Assembly (NCBI GenBank): GCA_023415655.1
Contig: JAEZKD010000189.1
Span: forward strand, 1-14,619
Direction: 5' to 3'
DNA: 14,619 nucleotides
Source of the DNA: Bacillota bacterium
GTDB taxonomy: Bacteria > Bacillota > Clostridia > Lachnospirales > Lachnospiraceae
How positions within the stretch are numbered: the stretch's first letter is position 1; the number at the start of each line of letters is the position of its first letter. Below are positions 7,436 through 14,619 of the stretch, in pieces. The position numbers were made by a program, and so were the translations under genes. The notes under the pieces were generated by a model, which searched no databases, was not told the origin of the DNA, and was given only the letters and a program-made list of their open reading frames with translations.

Positions 7436-8071
7436 ATGTCACCGAAAAAACATTATTATGAGAATCTGGCAGATAGCTTGATTGAAAAGTTCAATCAGCG
7501 TGGTATTGAAGGTTATTACTGTGATAACAGTGATGAAGCCCTTATGATGGCAAAACGTTTTTTAACTCCTGGATGTAGTGTTACTTGGGGTGGATCTATG
7601 ACACTTGAGGAAATAGGTCTGATTGATGAACTAAAGAATTCGGATTATGCTGTAATTGACCGTATGAATGCAAAGTCACCAGAGGAAGCACGTGCACTTT
7701 ATGGCAAGATAGTAACTGCTGATTATTTCTTTATGAGCTCCAACGCAATTACATTGGATGGTCAACTCATCAACATTGATGGTTCAGGAAATCGTGTGGC
7801 TTGTCTTATCACTGGCCCAAAGAATGTAGTTGTCATTGCTGGTATGAATAAGATAACGACTGATGTTGAAACTGGAATTGCACGAGTTCATAACATGGCC
7901 GCTCCTCCTAATACGGTTCGACTTGGACGTCAAACTCCTTGCTCTGAACTAGGACGATGCGTTAATTGTCTTGTTCCAGATTGTATCTGCAGTTCAATAG
8001 TCATTACACGACGTTCTCATATACCAAATCGTATTAAAGTAATTCTTGTCGGTGAGGAACTTGGATATTAA
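7436..8071 (+). CDS. LUD-domain protein (LutC/DUF162-related)
   Basis: 211-residue protein of the LUD (lactate-utilisation, DUF162) family. The Rossmann-like core includes a glycine-rich WGGSMTLEEIG (51-61) and NVVVIAGMNK (130-139). A C-terminal cluster C169, C175, C178, C183, C185 (TPCSELGRCVNC...DCIC) could bind a metal or iron-sulfur centre; related stand-alone LUD proteins carry a similar cysteine pattern. The start at 7436 is preferred over an ATG at 7409 because AAGGAAGG lies 5 bases before it and the family core begins there. LutA and LutB partners are not adjacent, so a role in lactate oxidation cannot be assumed; the precise activity is unknown. It has its own promoter and is followed by the M3 peptidase gene, which also has one. 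Confidence 0.9.
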   Translation: MSPKKHYYENLADSLIEKFNQRGIEGYYCDNSDEALMMAKRFLTPGCSVTWGGSMTLEEIGLIDELKNSDYAVIDRMNAKSPEEARALYGKIVTADYFFMSSNAITLDGQLINIDGSGNRVACLITGPKNVVVIAGMNKITTDVETGIARVHNMAAPPNTVRLGRQTPCSELGRCVNCLVPDCICSSIVITRRSHIPNRIKVILVGEELGY

Positions 8072-8083
8072 TGCAATTCTAAT

Positions 8084-8112
8084 TTTACATTTTCTCCCTA
8101 ATTTGTTATACT
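8084..8112 (+). promoter_or_regulatory. Promoter of the M3 peptidase gene
   Basis: TTTACA (8084-8089), 17 bases, then TATACT (8107-8112) preceded by TG at -15/-14 (extended -10, TGTTATACT). The boxes lie just after the LUD stop and about 33 bases before the peptidase ATG. Confidence 0.75.
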
Positions 8113-8144
8113 CTCCTTTGATATATTAATTAATGGGAGGTTAT

Positions 8145-9902
8145 ATGAAAAAACGACTATTAGCTTTACTCTTACTACTGACACTACTCGTGTCCAACGC
8201 ATTACCATCGGTAGCTGCTGCTGCCAATAAAGCAGACAAAACTCAAGCTACAACGACCAAACATAACGAACATGGTACTACTCCATTCTCAGAAATTACA
8301 TACAAGAAGCCAGATTTTGTGGCATTAGATAAAAAACTCAATCAACTTAGTTCCTTGCTAAAGAAGAAGAATCAAGAGAAAAAGATAGATAAACTTGTTG
8401 AAGATATTGATGCAGCTCTAACAGAAGCAGTTACAATGCTAAGATACCTCAAACTTATTTATTCAAAAGATGTCACCAAAACTGATATCGTAGCTGAAAT
8501 GAATGACATCACAACAGAGTATTATTCTTATCTGCTCAAATATTCAAATGTATGTATCCAAATACTTGAGTCTTCCTATGGTGATAATTTTAAAAAGGAT
8601 ATGACAGAGGAAGAGATCGAGGAAATCTATAAAACACAAAAGACACTTACGCCTGAATATATTAAACTGAGTTCAGAAAGTACTAGGCTTTACGCAGAGT
8701 ACGTAAAAGCACGTAATATGACCATCGATGTTAATGGTACTGCAATGACGTTAGATCAGATTCCTTTAAGTAGCACGTTAACGCAAGAGGAAATCGTTAA
8801 GTATTCCCATCAGCTATATTTATCTCAAAATGAGGCTGCAGGAAGTGTTTACCTGAAGTTGATTGAGGTTTATAAACAACAAGCGAAATTGGAAGGCTTT
8901 GAGGATGTAATCGATTACTTCTATGACTCTTATGATCGTGATTATTCCAAAGTAGATGTGAAACGATTTTCTACTTATGTGAAAGAAACCATAGTTCCAC
9001 TTTACTTTGATTTATACAATTCTTTCACTCAGGATGAATTGGTTCTTTTACAATCTACACCAAGTGGACTTAAACAATTGGATCCAGTATTTACAGAATA
9101 TTTTAAGGCGATCAATCCACAAATGTTAGAAGCTTATCAATATTTATTAAGATATGATTTGTGCGATTCGGATATCTCAGAAACCAAGGAACCAATCACC
9201 TATACCACATATCTAAATTCACTCAATCAACCATATATTCACATCAATAGCACAGGAAGCTATACGGATGTTCAAGCCTTTATTCATGAATTCGGTCATT
9301 TTTATGCATACTATAGACATGGGGATGATTTATCCATGAACCTAGATATTTTTGAAATACATTCACAGGCAAATGAATTGCTATTCTCTCCATACTTTAG
9401 TATATATGGAGATGCATATCAACCAATTATGAAATACCAACTTTTGAATATGCTTGGCACTATCATTTCTGGTTGCCTTCATGATGAATTTCAGCAATAC
9501 GTTTACTCTCATGATGTAACAAGTGTGAAGGAATTAAATGAAATATTTTTTAATTTGGAAAGTCAATATGGATTAGTAGATCCGAATTCTGGGTTCACGG
9601 AGGACATGAGTTGGATTATGGTTCCACATACCTTCCAGATGCCTTTTTACTACATCAGCTATGCGATGTCAGCTGTTCCAGCACTTGATATTTACTGTCA
9701 ATCGCTCACCGATCGTGAAGGTGCAATTAAGTCCTATAATAAAATAATGTACTATGGAACAGATTATAGCTTTATTAGCACTTTGATTCGAAGCCGTGTA
9801 GGTTCACCATTTAGCGAGAGAACCATCAATGAAATAACAAATACCCTTCGTAACATGTTTGGCCTCAAAGTGAATGTGACAAAACAAGCACCTGCTGCGT
9901 AG
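8145..9902 (+). CDS. Secreted M3-family metallopeptidase (oligoendopeptidase F-like)
   Basis: 585-residue zinc peptidase with a Sec signal peptide: MKKR, then a Leu-rich core and an Ala-rich cleavage region ending near residue 27 (PSVAAAAN). No lipobox Cys is present, so release into the wall space or medium is likely. The catalytic motif HEFGH is at 381-385, and E404 in the following IFEIHSQANE segment is the likely third zinc ligand. The M3 signature HTFQMPFYYISYAMS with H495 follows. The fold would be mostly helical and cleave oligopeptides. GGGAGG ends 4 bases before the ATG at 8145; an ATG at 8133 overlaps this ribosome binding site and is rejected. The mature N-terminus (28-50) is polar linker. 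Most oligoendopeptidase F proteins are cytoplasmic, so export suggests peptide scavenging outside the cell (inference). Confidence 0.93.
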   Translation: MKKRLLALLLLLTLLVSNALPSVAAAANKADKTQATTTKHNEHGTTPFSEITYKKPDFVALDKKLNQLSSLLKKKNQEKKIDKLVEDIDAALTEAVTMLRYLKLIYSKDVTKTDIVAEMNDITTEYYSYLLKYSNVCIQILESSYGDNFKKDMTEEEIEEIYKTQKTLTPEYIKLSSESTRLYAEYVKARNMTIDVNGTAMTLDQIPLSSTLTQEEIVKYSHQLYLSQNEAAGSVYLKLIEVYKQQAKLEGFEDVIDYFYDSYDRDYSKVDVKRFSTYVKETIVPLYFDLYNSFTQDELVLLQSTPSGLKQLDPVFTEYFKAINPQMLEAYQYLLRYDLCDSDISETKEPITYTTYLNSLNQPYIHINSTGSYTDVQAFIHEFGHFYAYYRHGDDLSMNLDIFEIHSQANELLFSPYFSIYGDAYQPIMKYQLLNMLGTIISGCLHDEFQQYVYSHDVTSVKELNEIFFNLESQYGLVDPNSGFTEDMSWIMVPHTFQMPFYYISYAMSAVPALDIYCQSLTDREGAIKSYNKIMYYGTDYSFISTLIRSRVGSPFSERTINEITNTLRNMFGLKVNVTKQAPAA

Positions 9903-9934
9903 GTATTGCGTACTGGTATAAATTTTCTTAGGTT

Positions 9935-9977
9935 AAAAATAAGCTTACTGCACTTTTCATGAGTGCAGTAAGCTTAT
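9935..9977. terminator. Bidirectional terminator between convergent M3 peptidase and glyA genes
   Basis: Perfect 16-bp stem, ATAAGCTTACTGCACT (9939-9954) with AGTGCAGTAAGCTTAT (9962-9977), and a 7-base loop. On the minus strand it is followed by a short U-run (9938-9935), fitting the end of the glyA transcript about 85 bases past its stop. On the plus strand it lies 37 bases after the peptidase stop, with only an AU-rich tail, so termination in that direction is weaker but likely. Confidence 0.8.
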
Positions 9978-10061
9978 ACTTATATATCGTAAGAGGTTAC
10001 CCTATGATTTGCCTTGTTACCTATCATATAACTAAGCATTCTATTCAGCAATTTACATCTT

Positions 10062-11300
10062 TTAATACAAAGGATATTTATCTGTTAAAGCCTTTACAAT
10101 TGCTTTGGCTTGTTCTTTATTCTTTTCAACGTCCTTAACAACAAGAGAAATTGCCTCTGCTACTAAGTCCATATCTTCTTCTTTAAAGCCTCTCGTTGTG
10201 ATTGCGGCTGTTCCTAGACGAATACCGCTTGTTACAAATGGAGATGCTGGATCGTTTGGAACTGTGTTCTTATTACATGTAATGTTCGCTTCATCTAAGA
10301 TATGCTCTGCTTCTTTCCCTGTGATGCCCATGTTTTGAAGATCAATCAACATCAAATGGTTATCCGTTCCACCAGATACAATCTCAAATCCTCGATCCAT
10401 TAAGCCTTTCGCTAACGCTTGTGCATTCGCAATGATCTGAGCTGCATAATCTTTGAAGCTATCATCAAGAGCTTCCTTAAAGCATACTGCCTTTGCAGCT
10501 ATTACATGCATCAAAGGTCCACCCTGAATCCCTGGGAATACAGCTTTGTTAAGTTTGTGTTCCTCTGCGAACTCTTTGCTAGATAAAATCATACCACCTC
10601 TTGGGCCACGAAGTGTCTTATGAGTTGTTGTCGTTGTTACATGAGCATAAGGAATTGGAGATTCATGATATCCACCAGCTACAAGACCAGCAATGTGAGC
10701 CATATCTACCATTAGATATGCTCCTACCATATCAGCGATTTCACGGAAACGCTTAAAATCTATCTTTCTTGCATATGCAGAAGCTCCTGCTACGATTAAC
10801 TTAGGAGAGCACTCTTTCGCTAATCTTTCCACTTCTTCATAATCGATAAAACCTTGGTCATTTACTCCATAAGGTACAATGTTAAAATAACCTCCGGAGA
10901 AGTTTACTGGACTTCCATGTGTTAAATGTCCACCATGTGCAAGGTTCATACCCATAACGGTATCCCCGGGTTGTAACAAAGCAAAGAAAACAGCCATATT
11001 GGCTTGAGCTCCGGAGTGTGGCTGGACATTGGCATATGTACATCCAAATAATTGCTTTGCACGTTCAATTGCAAGGTTTTCAGCTACATCTACGAATTCA
11101 CATCCACCGTAATATCTCTTTCCTGGATATCCTTCGGCATACTTATTGGTTAATGGACTCCCCATAGCAGCCATTACTGCCTTACTTACAAAATTCTCAG
11201 AGGCAATTAATTCAATGTGGTCATTCTGTCTACCTATCTCAAGTGTAATGCTCTCAGCTAATTCTGGATCAAATGTTTTAACGTCTTCAAATGAATACAT
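10062..11300 (-). CDS. glyA: Serine hydroxymethyltransferase
   Basis: 412-residue cytosolic PLP enzyme that converts serine and tetrahydrofolate to glycine and 5,10-methylene-tetrahydrofolate, the main one-carbon entry point. The PLP-binding Lys is K228 in TTTTTHKTLRGPRGG. D199 and H202 in VDMAHIAGL contact the cofactor, and IELIASENF (29-37) and NKYAEGYPGKRYYGG (52-66) are family hallmarks. Length is typical (about 410-420). The frame is open up to 11390, but the promoter lies inside that extension. The start at 11300 (MYSFEDVK) fits the family N-terminus and has AAAGGA 10 bases upstream. It is transcribed alone or with degV readthrough and faces the M3 peptidase gene across a strong terminator. 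Confidence 0.97.
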   Translation of the reverse strand: MYSFEDVKTFDPELAESITLEIGRQNDHIELIASENFVSKAVMAAMGSPLTNKYAEGYPGKRYYGGCEFVDVAENLAIERAKQLFGCTYANVQPHSGAQANMAVFFALLQPGDTVMGMNLAHGGHLTHGSPVNFSGGYFNIVPYGVNDQGFIDYEEVERLAKECSPKLIVAGASAYARKIDFKRFREIADMVGAYLMVDMAHIAGLVAGGYHESPIPYAHVTTTTTHKTLRGPRGGMILSSKEFAEEHKLNKAVFPGIQGGPLMHVIAAKAVCFKEALDDSFKDYAAQIIANAQALAKGLMDRGFEIVSGGTDNHLMLIDLQNMGITGKEAEHILDEANITCNKNTVPNDPASPFVTSGIRLGTAAITTRGFKEEDMDLVAEAISLVVKDVEKNKEQAKAIVKALTDKYPLY

Positions 11301-11352
11301 ATCTCTCATGTCCTTTCTATTGTAGTTAAAACTACTTACCTTATAGTAACGT

Positions 11353-11381
11353 ATTATAACATGAATCAGCGATAATGGAAA
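11353..11381 (-). promoter_or_regulatory. Promoter of glyA
   Basis: On the minus strand a perfect TATAAT (11358-11353) with an extended TGT before it, and TTTCCA (11381-11376) 17 bases upstream as a partial -35. It leaves a leader of roughly 45 bases, which contains a small hairpin GTAGTT/AACTAC (11335-11322) just before the ribosome binding site. Confidence 0.7.
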
Positions 11382-11404
11382 GGCTTCCATACCCCTGATT
11401 CATG
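11360..11404. repeat. Nested inverted repeat overlapping the glyA promoter
   Basis: Outer arms CATGAATCAG (11360-11369) and CTGATTCATG (11395-11404) are perfect 10-base complements. Inside them ATGGAA (11375-11380) and TTCCAT (11385-11390) form a second stem with an AGGC loop. One outer arm fills the glyA promoter spacer and the inner arm covers its -35. It begins 20 bases after the degV stop, but neither side has a U-tract. It could be a regulator site for glyA, or a 3'-end hairpin of the degV transcript. Confidence 0.7.
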
Positions 11405-11424
11405 AAATTACCTAATGTTATTAA

Positions 11425-12303
11425 TTAGAATTTGTAATTCTCACCTACGAAAGTAAGTGCACACATTCCCGCTCCCGTATGAGAACCAATGACAGGACCG
11501 ATGTTCGTAATGATATAATCCTTTACCAGTCCTTTTTCTTCTAAAGAGGCTGCAACTAATTCTGCATAATCACGGCAACCAGCGTGTCCAATGATGACAG
11601 TTTGGTCCTTGGTATCAATTCCATCTTCCACCAAACGCTTCACAAGATATTCAATGGCTTTTTTTACTCCACGAATCTTGGCAGCTACTAAGAGTTTACC
11701 ATTCTGGTCCACACTTAAGATTGGACAGATTTTTAAAGCAGTACCAACCATTGCTTCTAAGGAACTTAATCGGCCACCACGTTTTAAGTGTTGTAAATCC
11801 TCTACTAAAAACCAATGACAACATTTTGTTTTAATTTCTTCCACATATGCAACCACCTCATCGAAGGATTTGCCAGCTTTCTTATGCATAGCAGCAAGGT
11901 ATACAAGTAAACCTTCTCCGATGGATGCACAAAGTGAATCGATGACTACTATTTTACGATCAGGATACTTTTCAAGCATCTGATCTGCCATCATTCTACC
12001 AGTATTATATGTTCCACTAAGTCCAGAAGAAAATGCAATATAGATTATATCTTTCCCACTTGCCAAAATTGGTCCGAAGAAATTCTCATATGTGACTGGA
12101 TTAATCTGACTTGTCACTGAATTCTCTCCAGCTTTTAGCCTTTTATAGAACTCGTCACAGCTGATTTCCCTTTCATCAGGATAGTGTGTGTATCCTGTAT
12201 CTCCAAGATGGAAATCCATCGGAATCACACGAACATCTATTTCCTCAATGATCTGTTGAGGTAAATCAAGTGTGACATCACTTACTAAACAAAAATTGTT
12301 CAT
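11425..12303 (-). CDS. DegV-family fatty-acid-binding protein
   Basis: 292-residue DegV/FakB-type protein. Members bind a single fatty acid and, with a FakA kinase, present it for phosphorylation into phospholipid synthesis; no kinase gene is in the window. Visible family motifs are the N-terminal SDVTLDLP (8-15), TSQ (64-66), FSSGLSGTYNT (91-101), LKRGGRLS (173-180) and GPVIGSHTGAG (269-279). The start at 12303 is chosen because AAGGAG lies 6 bases upstream; ATGs 5 and 2 codons earlier overlap that site. It has its own promoter downstream of gltD and precedes glyA by 124 bases. Which fatty acid it binds cannot be told. Confidence 0.93.
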   Translation of the reverse strand: MNNFCLVSDVTLDLPQQIIEEIDVRVIPMDFHLGDTGYTHYPDEREISCDEFYKRLKAGENSVTSQINPVTYENFFGPILASGKDIIYIAFSSGLSGTYNTGRMMADQMLEKYPDRKIVVIDSLCASIGEGLLVYLAAMHKKAGKSFDEVVAYVEEIKTKCCHWFLVEDLQHLKRGGRLSSLEAMVGTALKICPILSVDQNGKLLVAAKIRGVKKAIEYLVKRLVEDGIDTKDQTVIIGHAGCRDYAELVAASLEEKGLVKDYIITNIGPVIGSHTGAGMCALTFVGENYKF

Positions 12304-12352
12304 ATACATCTCCTTCATGTCTCATCTCACATATTCAAAAACCCTAATACAT

Positions 12353-12381
12353 ATCATACCCAATAAAATGTTTTTTGTAAA
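12353..12381 (-). promoter_or_regulatory. Promoter of degV-family gene
   Basis: On the minus strand TTTACA (12381-12376), exactly 17 bases, then TATGAT (12358-12353), about 50 bases before the ATG. Both boxes match 5 of 6. It makes the gene independent of gltBD, after which I see no good terminator in 12382-12452. Confidence 0.7.
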
Positions 12382-12452
12382 GGAATTCATAATGGTAGAA
12401 GTATGAAAAGAGTGTGAAGTAATTCTTATGAACAAATATGGAGCGATTGCTA

Positions 12453-13937
12453 TTACAAATTGGTATATCCCATCAGATGAAGGTCAACTTCTCTGGCCGC
12501 TTCTCTACCTTCACGAATTGCCCAAACAACCAAGGATTGACCTCGATGCATATCTCCCGCAGTAAATACATTCTTAACATTCGTTGCATATTTTTCGTTG
12601 TCCGTCTTTACATTGGTACGCTCATTTAACTCAACACCAAAGGAAGTAGCTACATAATTCTCTGCTCCTAAAAATCCGGCTGCAATGAAGACAAGATCCG
12701 CAGGTACTTCATATTCTGATCCATTCACTTCTGACATCATCATACGTCCAGTACTCTCATTAAGTTTGGTTTCTAGTTTTACTAGCTTCACTTTTGCAAG
12801 CTTACCATCCTTATCTTTGATGAATTCTTTCACAGTTGTTTGGTATACTCTTGGATCCTTCCCAAACACAGCGATTGCTTCCTCCTGGCCATAATCGGTC
12901 TTAACAACCTTTGGCCATTCTGGCCACGGATTACTCGCTTCACGTGCCTTTGGAAGTCTAGGCATCATCTCGATTTGAAGGACAGACTTGCAGCCTTGCC
13001 GGATGCTCGTTCCTACGCAGTCATTGCCGGTATCTCCACCACCAATCACAATTACATTCTTATCCTTTGCAGTTATGCAGGCTTGATCAGAAAACTCTGA
13101 ATCTAGCAAGCTCTTTGTCACTGACTTTAGATAATCTACTGCAAAATAAATTCCTTGTGCATCTCTACCTGCAACCTTTAAATCTCTTGGATTGGAAGCT
13201 CCACACGCAAGAATGACTGCATCAAATTGTGATAGAATTGCTTGTGCCTTCTTTGTTCTCCCGACATCTATATTGGTCTCAAAGACTACCCCCTCTTCGG
13301 TCATCAGTTGAAGCCGTCGCTCAATGAATCGTTTCTCAAGCTTCATGTTTGGAATTCCATACATCATCAATCCACCAATTCGGTCACTTCGTTCAAAGAC
13401 TGTAACAAGATGCCCACGCTTATTTAACTGATCGGCTGCTGTTAATCCAGCAGGCCCAGAACCAATAATTGCAACCCTTTTCCCAGTACGAACCTTTGGA
13501 GGTTCCGCCTTCATCATGTCATTTTTAAAGGCATACTCGATAATCGCATATTCATTTTCTTTGATGGTTACCGCATCCCCAACGAGATTACAGGTGCATG
13601 CTGGCTCACAAGGAGCAGGACAAACTCTCGCAGTAAATTCAGGAAAGTTATTCGTTTTCATCAATCGATCTAATGCTTGTTGCATATTACCTCGATACAA
13701 TGCATCATTCCATTCTGGAATTAAATTATTTAATGGACATCCTGAAGTCATTCCACCAATGTTCATACCAGATTGACAAAATGGGACGCCACACTCCATG
13801 CAGCGTGCTCCTTGAAGGCGTCTTTCTTCCATACTTAAGTGAGCATGAAATTCATTGAAGTTATGGATTCTTTCCATTGGTTTCACTGACTCACTATCTT
13901 TTCTCTCATATTCCATGAATCCAGTTGGTTTACCCAT
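12453..13937 (-). CDS. gltD: Glutamate synthase small subunit
   Basis: 494-residue FAD/iron-sulfur flavoprotein that takes electrons from NAD(P)H and feeds the large subunit, which makes glutamate from glutamine and 2-oxoglutarate. Two N-terminal cysteine groups (C46, C49, C54, C67 and C106, C110, C114, C116) bind the iron-sulfur clusters. GSGPAG at 159-164 binds FAD, GGGDTG at 299-304 binds the pyridine nucleotide, and the C-terminal TAGDMHRGQSLVVWAI (459-474) closes the FAD site. AGGAGGAAG precedes the ATG. It follows gltB by 12 bases, the normal gltBD layout. Length fits the family (about 470-495). Confidence 0.96.
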   Translation of the reverse strand: MGKPTGFMEYERKDSESVKPMERIHNFNEFHAHLSMEERRLQGARCMECGVPFCQSGMNIGGMTSGCPLNNLIPEWNDALYRGNMQQALDRLMKTNNFPEFTARVCPAPCEPACTCNLVGDAVTIKENEYAIIEYAFKNDMMKAEPPKVRTGKRVAIIGSGPAGLTAADQLNKRGHLVTVFERSDRIGGLMMYGIPNMKLEKRFIERRLQLMTEEGVVFETNIDVGRTKKAQAILSQFDAVILACGASNPRDLKVAGRDAQGIYFAVDYLKSVTKSLLDSEFSDQACITAKDKNVIVIGGGDTGNDCVGTSIRQGCKSVLQIEMMPRLPKAREASNPWPEWPKVVKTDYGQEEAIAVFGKDPRVYQTTVKEFIKDKDGKLAKVKLVKLETKLNESTGRMMMSEVNGSEYEVPADLVFIAAGFLGAENYVATSFGVELNERTNVKTDNEKYATNVKNVFTAGDMHRGQSLVVWAIREGREAAREVDLHLMGYTNL

Positions 13938-13949
13938 GTTATCTTCCTC

Positions 13950-14619
13950 CTACTTCTTTGTATTCGCAAAAAATGCTTCAATCTGTGCTTGCTCGCTGGA
14001 AAGTCCCTTTTCTTCCATTTGAACGATAGTCTGCAACATTCTGCGATAGTCATGTGGGATAATCTTTTTAAACTTTGGTAGATACTCTTTGAAATTGTCT
14101 AGAATCTGTTTTCCCTTTTCTGAATTTGTATATTTCACGTGATCTGTAATCATTTCCTTCAGCTCAAGAACATCATACTTTTCAGTTACAGCTTCTGCAA
14201 CTACCATGGACTTGTTTAATTTCTTATATAGATTTCGATCTTCGTCTAGTACGTAGGCTATCCCTCCACTCATACCAGCAGCAAAGTTTTTACCAGTTCT
14301 TCCAAGAATGACAGCCCTTCCACCAGTCATATATTCACAACCGTGGTCACCAACCCCCTCAACAACTGCAGTTGCTCCAGAATTACGAACACAGAAACGT
14401 TCTCCTGCAACACCGTTTAAATATACCTTTCCGCTTGTTGCACCGTAAAGAGCAACATTACCTACAATGATATTATCCTCAGCCTTAAAATTACTTCCCT
14501 TTGGTGGATAAACCACTAACTTACCGCCAGAAAGCCCTTTACCAAAATAGTCATTACTATCACCTTCTAATTCTAAGGTAAGTCCCTTTGGAATAAAGGC
14601 ACCAAAGCTCTGTCCTCCA
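13950..14619 (-). CDS. gltB: Glutamate synthase large subunit, C-terminal 222 residues
   Basis: 3' end of the large subunit gene, running off the right edge; the frame is open to the boundary with no start needed inside the window. The visible part is the GXGXG beta-helix domain: GGQSFGAF at the edge, GDSNDYFGKGLSGGKLVVYP, and the repeat GATAVVEGVGDHGCEYMTGG...GRTGKNFAAGMSGG. This domain links the synthase and glutaminase sites in the roughly 1500-residue enzyme. A helical tail (IIPHDYRRMLQ, EEKGLSSEQAQIEAF) ends the protein. gltD follows 12 bases later. The catalytic glutaminase Cys and synthase FMN site are outside the window. Confidence 0.95.
   Translation of the reverse strand, partial: GGQSFGAFIPKGLTLELEGDSNDYFGKGLSGGKLVVYPPKGSNFKAEDNIIVGNVALYGATSGKVYLNGVAGERFCVRNSGATAVVEGVGDHGCEYMTGGRAVILGRTGKNFAAGMSGGIAYVLDEDRNLYKKLNKSMVVAEAVTEKYDVLELKEMITDHVKYTNSEKGKQILDNFKEYLPKFKKIIPHDYRRMLQTIVQMEEKGLSSEQAQIEAFFANTKK

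Noticed and set aside
8133..8144. ATG at 8133 as start of the M3 peptidase
   Set aside because: It overlaps the GGGAGG ribosome binding site that serves 8145, where the signal peptide begins with MKKR.
11301..11390. 30-codon upstream extension of glyA
   Set aside because: The glyA -10 box lies inside it, and the family N-terminus MYSFEDVK starts at 11300.
12304..12318. ATG at 12318 as start of the DegV-family gene
   Set aside because: It overlaps the AAGGAG site that serves the ATG at 12303.
12382..12452. TTCATAA/TTATGAA inverted repeat as gltD terminator
   Set aside because: Seven pairs with a loop of over 30 bases and no U-tract; not a convincing terminator.
1..14619. Open frames opposite the long genes as extra proteins
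   Set aside because: They lie antisense to clear conserved genes, lack ribosome binding sites and show no recognisable domain.

Overview
The window looks like core chromosome of an AT-rich, low-GC Gram-positive anaerobe, most likely a Lachnospiraceae/Clostridia member close to Lachnoclostridium (Clostridium) phytofermentans. That placement rests on protein style recognised by eye (the SHMT N-terminus, the GltB/GltD pair, the heterodimeric ABC exporter, DegV), on AAGGAGG-type ribosome binding sites and on consensus sigma-A promoters. No database search was possible. I see no insertion sequence, integrase, phage gene, CRISPR array, tRNA or rRNA, and no gene-free stretch longer than 300 bases.

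Left part, minus strand (1-3960): a three-gene unit reads marR-family regulator (3892-3449), ABC exporter half-transporter A (3399-1675) and half-transporter B (1671 to the left edge, truncated). Half A carries a degenerate Walker B Asp and switch-loop Gln, and half B carries a LSQGQ signature. Together they predict a heterodimeric multidrug-type exporter with one degenerate and one catalytic ATP site. A consensus promoter with an imperfect 19-bp palindrome over its -10 box precedes marR, which suggests autoregulation.

Middle part, minus strand (4051-7354): a topoisomerase III (7285-5183), a GlmU-like left-handed beta-helix acyltransferase without the pyrophosphorylase domain (5092-4427) and an acidic 84-residue protein of unknown function (4403-4149). 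The run closes with a long compound hairpin terminator. Divergent from it, on the plus strand, are a LUD-domain protein with a C-terminal cysteine cluster (7436-8071) and a secreted M3-family metallopeptidase (8145-9902), each with its own promoter. A perfect 16-bp stem between convergent genes (9939-9977) probably terminates transcription from both sides.

Right part, minus strand (10062-14619): amino-acid and one-carbon metabolism. It holds glyA (serine hydroxymethyltransferase), a DegV-family fatty-acid-binding protein, and gltD with the C-terminal end of gltB (glutamate synthase), which runs off the right edge. degV and glyA each have a good promoter. The glyA promoter overlaps a nested inverted repeat that may be an operator or the degV transcript end.

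Several longest-ORF starts were moved inward to the methionine with a proper ribosome binding site (topoisomerase, LUD, M3 peptidase, glyA, degV). No clearly novel multi-gene system is visible. The observations most worth a second look are the asymmetric exporter with its candidate operator, the glyA promoter palindrome, the orphan GlmU-like acyltransferase with its small acidic neighbour, and the exported M3 peptidase.
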